Source of the DNA: Mesostigma viride
Lineage: Eukaryota > Streptophyta > Mesostigmatophyceae > Mesostigmatales > Mesostigmataceae
Assembly: GCA_009746045.1 (NCBI GenBank)
Contig: RPFO01000992.1
Coordinates: 1-63,580, forward strand
Reading direction: 5' to 3'
DNA length: 63,580 bases
Shown: one piece after another, positions 58,859 to 63,580 of the stretch
How positions within the stretch are numbered: the stretch's first letter is position 1
Layout: every line of letters begins with the position of its first letter
Program-made: the position numbers and the translations under genes
Notes under the pieces: generated by a model
What the model was told of the DNA's origin: nothing
Seen by the model: the letters and a program-made list of their open reading frames with translations, nothing else
Database searches by the model: none

Positions 58859-59627
58859 TCAGTCCGAGTCCGAGGACGCTCTCAACCGCTTGTTCTCGCG
58901 GACCGTCTCGTCGTCCGACCCCTCGGCCTCCGCACCCTCGGACGGCGAGCGGTTCGCGACCCCGCGGTCCACGAAGCAGTACTCGTCGGGCATGCGGTTC
59001 GACGGGAAGAACTGCAGCGACTGCACCACGGGCGTGCACCCAAACTGCTTGTCCATGAACCACATGCGCGACACCTCCAGGATGACTTGCACGTCACAGC
59101 CCTTCTGCACGTCCGCGAAGGTGGCGGGCTGGCGGTTCTCGTCAAAGAAGCGGCACTGGAATTGGCCGTCGCGGAAAGGACGTTGCACTTGAGCGTGGGG
59201 GGTACTCCTCCTTCTTCGAGGGCTTGATGGCCGACGTGTACAGCTCCCCGATGAGTTCGTCGCTCATCTTCTTGCCGAACCATTCCACGCACTTGGAATG
59301 CGACTGCTTCTTGTTGCGGTCGTCGAGCCCCGTCCACATCTCGTAAAAGAGCGCGTTGTCCGACCCCTCGGTGGTGTGGCGGTCGAACGAGAGGTCCAGA
59401 GTGTACTTGCGGATGTCGTTGGTCCCGGGCTTGGGATCGAAGGAGCTGATGCCGAACGGCGCGCGCATGCGCGGGGTCTGGATGCGGATGGGCGTGCCGT
59501 CGACGCCGTAGGACATGTACACGGAGAGGGCGCCTGGGCCCGACGGACCCCGCCCGGACCGCTTGGGGTCCTTGTACAAGACCTTGTCCGCATCGAAGTC
59601 GTCGAAAAGGACGATGGTGGAGGCCAT
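58859..59627 (-). pseudogene. DUF5871-like conserved giant-virus protein (one frameshift)
   Basis: The ATG at 59627 starts MASTIVLFDDFDADKVLYKD. VDGTPIRIQTPRMRAPFGIS, DIRKYTLDLSFDRHTTEGSD and VEWFGKKMSDELIGELYTSA follow, the hallmark order of a very conserved giant-virus family (DUF5871, with proposed DNA-binding role). Near 59195 the frame shifts after EEYPPTLKCN into GQFQCRFFDENRQPATFADV. The conserved end VILEVSRMWFMDKQFGCTPV ... QSLQFFPSNRMPDEYCF follows, with an acidic tail ending at 58859. The family is abundant during infection in other giant viruses, to my recollection; function unproven. Confidence 0.7.
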
Positions 59628-59691
59628 TCTTGAGGAGTGTGGAGGTAGGTGGAGAGAAAGGAACGAGCTCGGACAACGCACGGGGCGACCT

Positions 59692-60343
59692 TTATACTTC
59701 CTCGATGTCGTCCTGGATGTCGGCCCAGGACGTGTGGGCGGCCGAACCGACACGATCGACCGACATGTTCGTGTCGTTTTCGTCGGCCGTGTCGGCTTTG
59801 ACGGCACTAGTGGACGGTGCCGCGGATCGGTCGCCAATCAGGGCGCAGAAGTCGAGGAACGAATCGACGTCATCGTTGCCCTTCATGCGCTTGACGCGGC
59901 GACAGACGAGACGGACGTTCCCCTTGACGACGCCGGCCTTCGGGTCGATGAGATCGACGGTCGCGGATCGCCCGCGGGCCGGGACCGGAGTCGGGCGCGT
60001 GCGTCATCTCTAACGCGGTGATGGCGCACAGACCGCCCTGCTGGTCCCATATCTCGGCCAGGTCCCGCGCGGTGAGGGACACCTGGCGACGACCGGAACG
60101 GCGGTTGGTCTTGTGCAGGGAGTGGACCTGGTTGCGGAAGTAGCCCTCCTTGGACGCCTTGAACTTCTTCCCCTCGGCCTTGCGACAGGCCTTGCAGAGG
60201 GACTTCCAGTCGAGGGGCTTGGCGGCCGAGGAGTCGCCGCAGAGACGGCAGACGAGTTCGGGGGCGACGTCCGGCGGGCTCCATCGTTCGCAGGGACACT
60301 CACAACGGGAGTGGACAGAATTTCGCGGGCCGGTTAGGCGCAT
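59692..60343 (-). pseudogene. HNH-like endonuclease (one frameshift)
   Basis: The ATG at 60343 overlaps the end of the upstream gene. Zinc-type pairs LVCRLCGDSSAAKPLDWKSL...CKAC come first, then LTARDLAEIWDQQGGLCAIT (the conserved C-x-(I/L)-T/S-G-like HNH start). Near 59990 the frame shifts to DLIDPKAGVVKGNVRLVCRR and VKRMKGNDDVDSFLDFCALI. The arrangement GxCaIT...D(R/L)IDxxxGxxxGNVxLVCxxxNxMK is common to HNH nucleases of giant viruses and phages. The usual second His/Asn are hard to place because they fall at the frameshift. Confidence 0.6.
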
Positions 60344-61322
60344 AGGACGGCGTTGGCGCCGAGGGAGTGGGAACACCGCTGCCGCGAGGAGGAGCCGGAT
60401 GACGGGGCGGACTTGGCGCGGTGCTTGCGCTTGACGGTCGAGGAGGCCGGACGGTGCTTCTTGGTATGGCCAGAACGAGCGTATCGTTTCTGTTTTTGAC
60501 GAGTGTTCCTCCGAATCGGATTCGATCGGATCTTCTTTGGCCGTATCCAACCCATTTCCCGCGCCGGAACCAGACGCGCCCCCCATGTTTAGATTAATTT
60601 TCATGGCATTCCCGGGTTCTGACACCCCTCCTCCTCCATGATTGCCATTTTCCTTTCGATCGATGTCTTGCTTCACTACCAACCATCGATCCAATGCCCC
60701 GTTAGGATCTATACCCTCCTCGATCAGCGACTTAGATAGTAAGTCCTTCGCAACCTTCGTGTTCATTTCAATCGACCAATCCATGCCATTGTCCAACTTG
60801 TATTTGTCTCTCGCTTCTAGAAGCCTTTCTCATTTTATTGGTGTGTTTGATTAGGTCCTCATCATTAAAAGCTCGCAGATCTTGGATCTTCTGCTTACCG
60901 ATCGCACGCGTCGCTTGTCGTAACGCGGATGTTAACTCCGCGGCTGTAATAGAAGAAGGACCGCCCCTGGCACGGATTTGGCCCAAAGCGGTCTTCATGG
61001 CTCTAGATAACGCACGTTCTGAAATCAAACCTGCAGCCTGAATGGCATCTAAAATTTGACCATTTGCCATCGCATAAAACGGCCTCTTTCCCGCGCCGGA
61101 GCTAGAGGTGCTACCCGCCTCTGAGCGGACTGTTATGGCCTTCTTGTCATCGTTCGTCGACCCCCCCTTTTTACCTGCATCCTTTGTGTCCAATACCGCA
61201 ATGGGCGTCGGAGACACACCTAGCTCCTTTTCAAGTTCCATGTTGGACAAAATGGTTTGGATCACTGATACGTCTTCTTTGCTAATAGACTGTAGAAGAG
61301 GCGTTGTCGCTTTGCGTGCCAT
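60334..61322 (-). pseudogene. Unrecognised viral protein (two frameshifts)
   Basis: From MARKATTPLLQSISKEDVSV at 61322 the frame runs to KHTNKMRKASRSERQIQ, a helical charged region with GKRPFYAMANGQILDAIQAA. Near 60830 it shifts into NGMDWSIEMNTKVAKDLLSK and a Gly/Asn-rich acidic segment. Near 60485 it shifts again to a basic tail (KKHRPASSTVKRKHRAKSAP) ending at 60334. Base composition is less GC-rich than most viral genes here. No family recognised. Confidence 0.45.
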
Positions 61323-61467
61323 TGTTAGTAGTCTGTCCTGGTCAGCTCGAAAGCGATCGCTGTCCCCCCTCTCCTATGATAGTCAAGGGCGATATTATAC
61401 AATAAATTGTAGTTAGGAGTCGTATCTTTAATTACGCCCAATGCAATTTTTTGTGATACGAGCTTAT

Positions 61468-62987
61468 TCATCTTCGCATCTCGATCCGGATGTGACCCCC
61501 CCCAGGAAGACCACGAGGAACCGGAGCTGGTGTATCCAAGGCCTCCTTAACGGCTCTCTTCACCGATTCCGCGAATGTGTTGGCATGAGGCCCCAACGTA
61601 GCTTTCCCTTTCGCGAACGCAGTTGATGCCATCTTGCGGCTGGAACCAACCGCGCCCCACATGGTTGCCACCGCCTTCTTCGTTGACCCACTCGCGTTAC
61701 CGGCGGAGGCACGGACAGATGGACCCGACATGGCGCCAATGACAAATTTCTCCGCGCGTCGTGCTTCGTCTTCCTCCGCCCCCCGTCCTCTGCAGCCTCG
61801 CGGGCTGCAAGTCCGGCGGCGAATGCGTTTCGGGTCCTCTGCCACGCGTGCATGGCGGCATTAAACACATTCGTCACGGATGCGCGCGTGACCGCGCTGG
61901 GTCCGGGACCACTTCCGCCCCCGCCCCCACCACTTCCACTTGCACCGCTACCGCTACCAATTCGTCTACCGCGGCCCAGCCCTATTCCGAGCCCCCGTAC
62001 CAACCCGCGCAACGACCCGCTCCCTCCCCTGGCGGCCGCTGCGGCGGCGGTCGATGTCCTCTTGGAGCCCAGATACCCGGCGTTCCCGTAGCCGACGTAC
62101 GGGTTCCCGTCCCTCCGCATCGCGCGGGACACCTTGGGCGCCTTGCCCTTCTCCACGCCCGTGTACGGGTTCATCGCCGACGCGATCCGATCGGATCGCA
62201 TCCGGTGCGCCGAATCCAGCGCCACCTGGTACGCCCTGTGCTGCGTCACCCCGTGGATCTCGAACGGCGGAGGCGCCACCATGTCCATCGCCGCCCTCCC
62301 CGCCATCCGTCCGCCCGCCATCGCCGCCTGTCCTGCCATCCGTCCGCCCGCCATCGCCGCCTGTCCCGCCATCCTCGCCGCCGCGCGCGTGACCGGCGAC
62401 TGCAACACCGCGTTCGTCCCGTCGTAGAGTTGCTCTCCGATCACCTTGGACGCGTCGAACGCCGCGCGCCCGCCGCGCGCCGCCGCGGACAGAGCCGACG
62501 ACGCCTGCGCGCCCACCTTGGACCAGTCGACGCCCGCGAGCGGGTCGAGCAGTTTGGCGGCGTGCATCGCGCCCGCTCTCTGCTTCGTCGAGGACGCGTT
62601 CGCCGCCAGCGAACACAGCGCCTCGCGCGAGAGCGCTACCAAACTCGCGGCGGGCTGTTGGGTGAGCGTGGAGACGATCTCGATCAATCGCCGTTGCGTG
62701 TCGGGGCCGCCCGCCAGGCCCTGGCGACACAAGCCCGAGATCGTGCGGCCGACGATCTCGTCGCCCAGCAGGAGACAGAGGGACGGTTTGGCCGCTTTTT
62801 GCAGGAATTCGGCGGGCAGGTCGGGGTACATGGCCGCGACGACGCGCGCCATCTCGTCCCTCTTGAGCGTCTTTCCGACGCCGCTCGCGCAGGACCCGAC
62901 GCTCTCCCGCACCCAGCTCGCCACCTTGGCCGGGACGGCCTTGCCGCCCTCGTACAGCGAAAGTAACACGTTGCCCGGGGTTGTCAT
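61468..62987 (-). pseudogene. Ala/Gly/Arg-rich virion-type protein with amphipathic repeats (one frameshift)
   Basis: The ATG at 62987 follows TCGTATACAAC. The N-terminal ~150 residues are globular-looking (VASWVRESVGSCASGVGKTL, LCLLLGDEIVGRTISGLCRQ). An amphipathic MAGQAAMAGGR/MAGRAAM repeat follows, three times, then MNPYTGVEKGKAPKVSRAM and a Gly/Ser linker. Near 61760 the frame shifts to FVIGAMSGPSVRASAG and AFAKGKATLGPHANTFAESV, ending at 61468. Histone-like Ala/Lys/Arg composition suggests membrane or DNA association. No family recognised. Confidence 0.5.
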
Positions 62988-63049
62988 GACATCAATGTTG
63001 TATACGATCAAGTCAGATATTTTTTCATCGCGGAATGAGTCCGGTCTTG

Positions 63050-63580
63050 TCACTCTGGCGACTCGTTTCGGATCGCTTGATCTTTTTTGATCTGATTAAG
63101 TTTATTATTGTGCGCTGTTGGATCTCGCGAAGGGTCGTATTTGGCATTGTCCATCTCGTTCAGAAGTTTGTGGACTGCTTCTAATTTCGATTTGACATCA
63201 TCGCTGAACCCCGGCACTCCGTGCAATGCCGCCCGCGCATCTGTTACGAATTTCTTTACCGACATCGTCTTCGCATCCCTCGGCGATGGAAATTTGCTCA
63301 AAAACGATAATGTGACTTTCGCCAATGACGGGGCGTCGGCTGCACTCTTTTCACGCTCGATCCTATCCTGACGCGCGACGCCTTCCGCCTCCCTTCTGAT
63401 CGTATTTATACCCTTAAGCACCAAATTCATCCTGATCACGTTCTTCTCATGTTCGAACGGGTCGTTATAATTTTATCAACCAATGTTTCCAGGCCCCCCT
63501 TTCTAACGTCGAATTGGAACTTTTCATCAGAATCTAATAAGGATTTTAAGTTCTCAGCTAGTGCTTTTACGTCGTCCGCG
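63050..63580 (-). pseudogene. Partial unrecognised viral gene running off the right edge (one frameshift)
   Basis: At the window edge the minus strand reads ADDVKALAENLKSLLDSDEK ... GGLETLVDK. After a one-base shift near 63470 it reads YNDPFEHEKNVIRMNLVLKG and continues to the stop at 63050 (NKLNQIKKDQAIRNESPE). The helical charged content (SDDVKSKLEAVHKLLNEMDN) resembles a small capsid-associated or scaffold protein. The 5' part lies outside the window. An alternative is a short separate gene starting at GTG 63439 or ATG 63430. Confidence 0.45.

Noticed and set aside
1-63580. tRNA or rRNA genes
   Set aside because: No cloverleaf-like or rRNA-like segment was recognised by reading; a covariance-model scan would be needed to exclude degenerate tRNAs.

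Overview
The window looks like an endogenous giant-virus element: a stretch of nucleocytoplasmic large DNA virus (Nucleocytoviricota) genome sitting in, and being broken up by, a eukaryotic host genome. The viral part is GC-rich, densely packed, coded on both strands, and has short AT-rich gaps. It carries typical giant-virus genes: an SF2 helicase, a herpes/pox-type primase, a D5-type SF3 helicase, an RuvC/A22-type Holliday junction resolvase, a YqaJ-type exonuclease, DUF5832-, DUF5871- and A494R-like conserved proteins, and long fibre-like proteins. The non-viral part consists of three large eukaryotic-type mobile elements, each inside a viral coding gene. The host cannot be named from sequence; the simple repeats and element types would suit an alga or related plant-lineage host, but that is inference. 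The viral lineage also cannot be fixed.

Layout. 1-440: unassigned. 440-6772: SF2 helicase remnant, three membrane-anchored proteins, then the C-terminal two thirds of a class II ribonucleotide reductase (RNR) on the minus strand, itself interrupted by a 630-bp GT-AG-bounded insert (6008-6637) holding an antisense gene. 6773-15265: an 8,493-bp DNA transposon with 32-bp inverted ends and a CAC target duplication, full of simple repeats. 15266-15784: the RNR N-terminus. 15891-22950: two tandem fibre-like genes. 23116-26783: small proteins, an A494R-like gene, a possible capping-enzyme relative and the primase. 26784-27148 and 35644-35862: the two halves of a cobalamin adenosyltransferase gene, split by an 8,495-bp LTR retrotransposon (27149-35643) with identical-looking 662-bp LTRs, a 5-bp GCGAA target duplication, a gag gene and no pol. 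35877-48941: a SLATT-like protein, a DUF3179 protein, YqaJ exonuclease, resolvase, SprT-like protease, DUF5832, D5 helicase and small membrane proteins. 48944-54219: a 5,276-bp element with perfect 37-bp inverted ends and a TA duplication, inside the 3' end of a RING/TRAF-finger gene (54222-55787). 55854-63580: an acidic protein, VSR-like and HNH-like endonucleases, a second HExxH protease, DUF5871 and several unrecognised virion-type proteins.

How the genes fit together. The most striking pair is the adenosylcobalamin-dependent (class II) RNR and a PduO-type ATP:cob(I)alamin adenosyltransferase, which makes that RNR's cofactor. Both retain their catalytic motifs. They suggest a virus that made dNTPs by a vitamin B12 route instead of the class I iron enzyme usual in giant viruses. 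Primase, D5 helicase, resolvase, YqaJ exonuclease and SprT-like proteases form a replication/recombination/repair set.

State. All three transposon insertions can be removed in silico at their target duplications with the reading frame kept, so each hit a then-open gene. Many genes also carry single-base frameshifts with little nonsense mutation, which means either early decay after endogenisation or uncorrected sequencing error.
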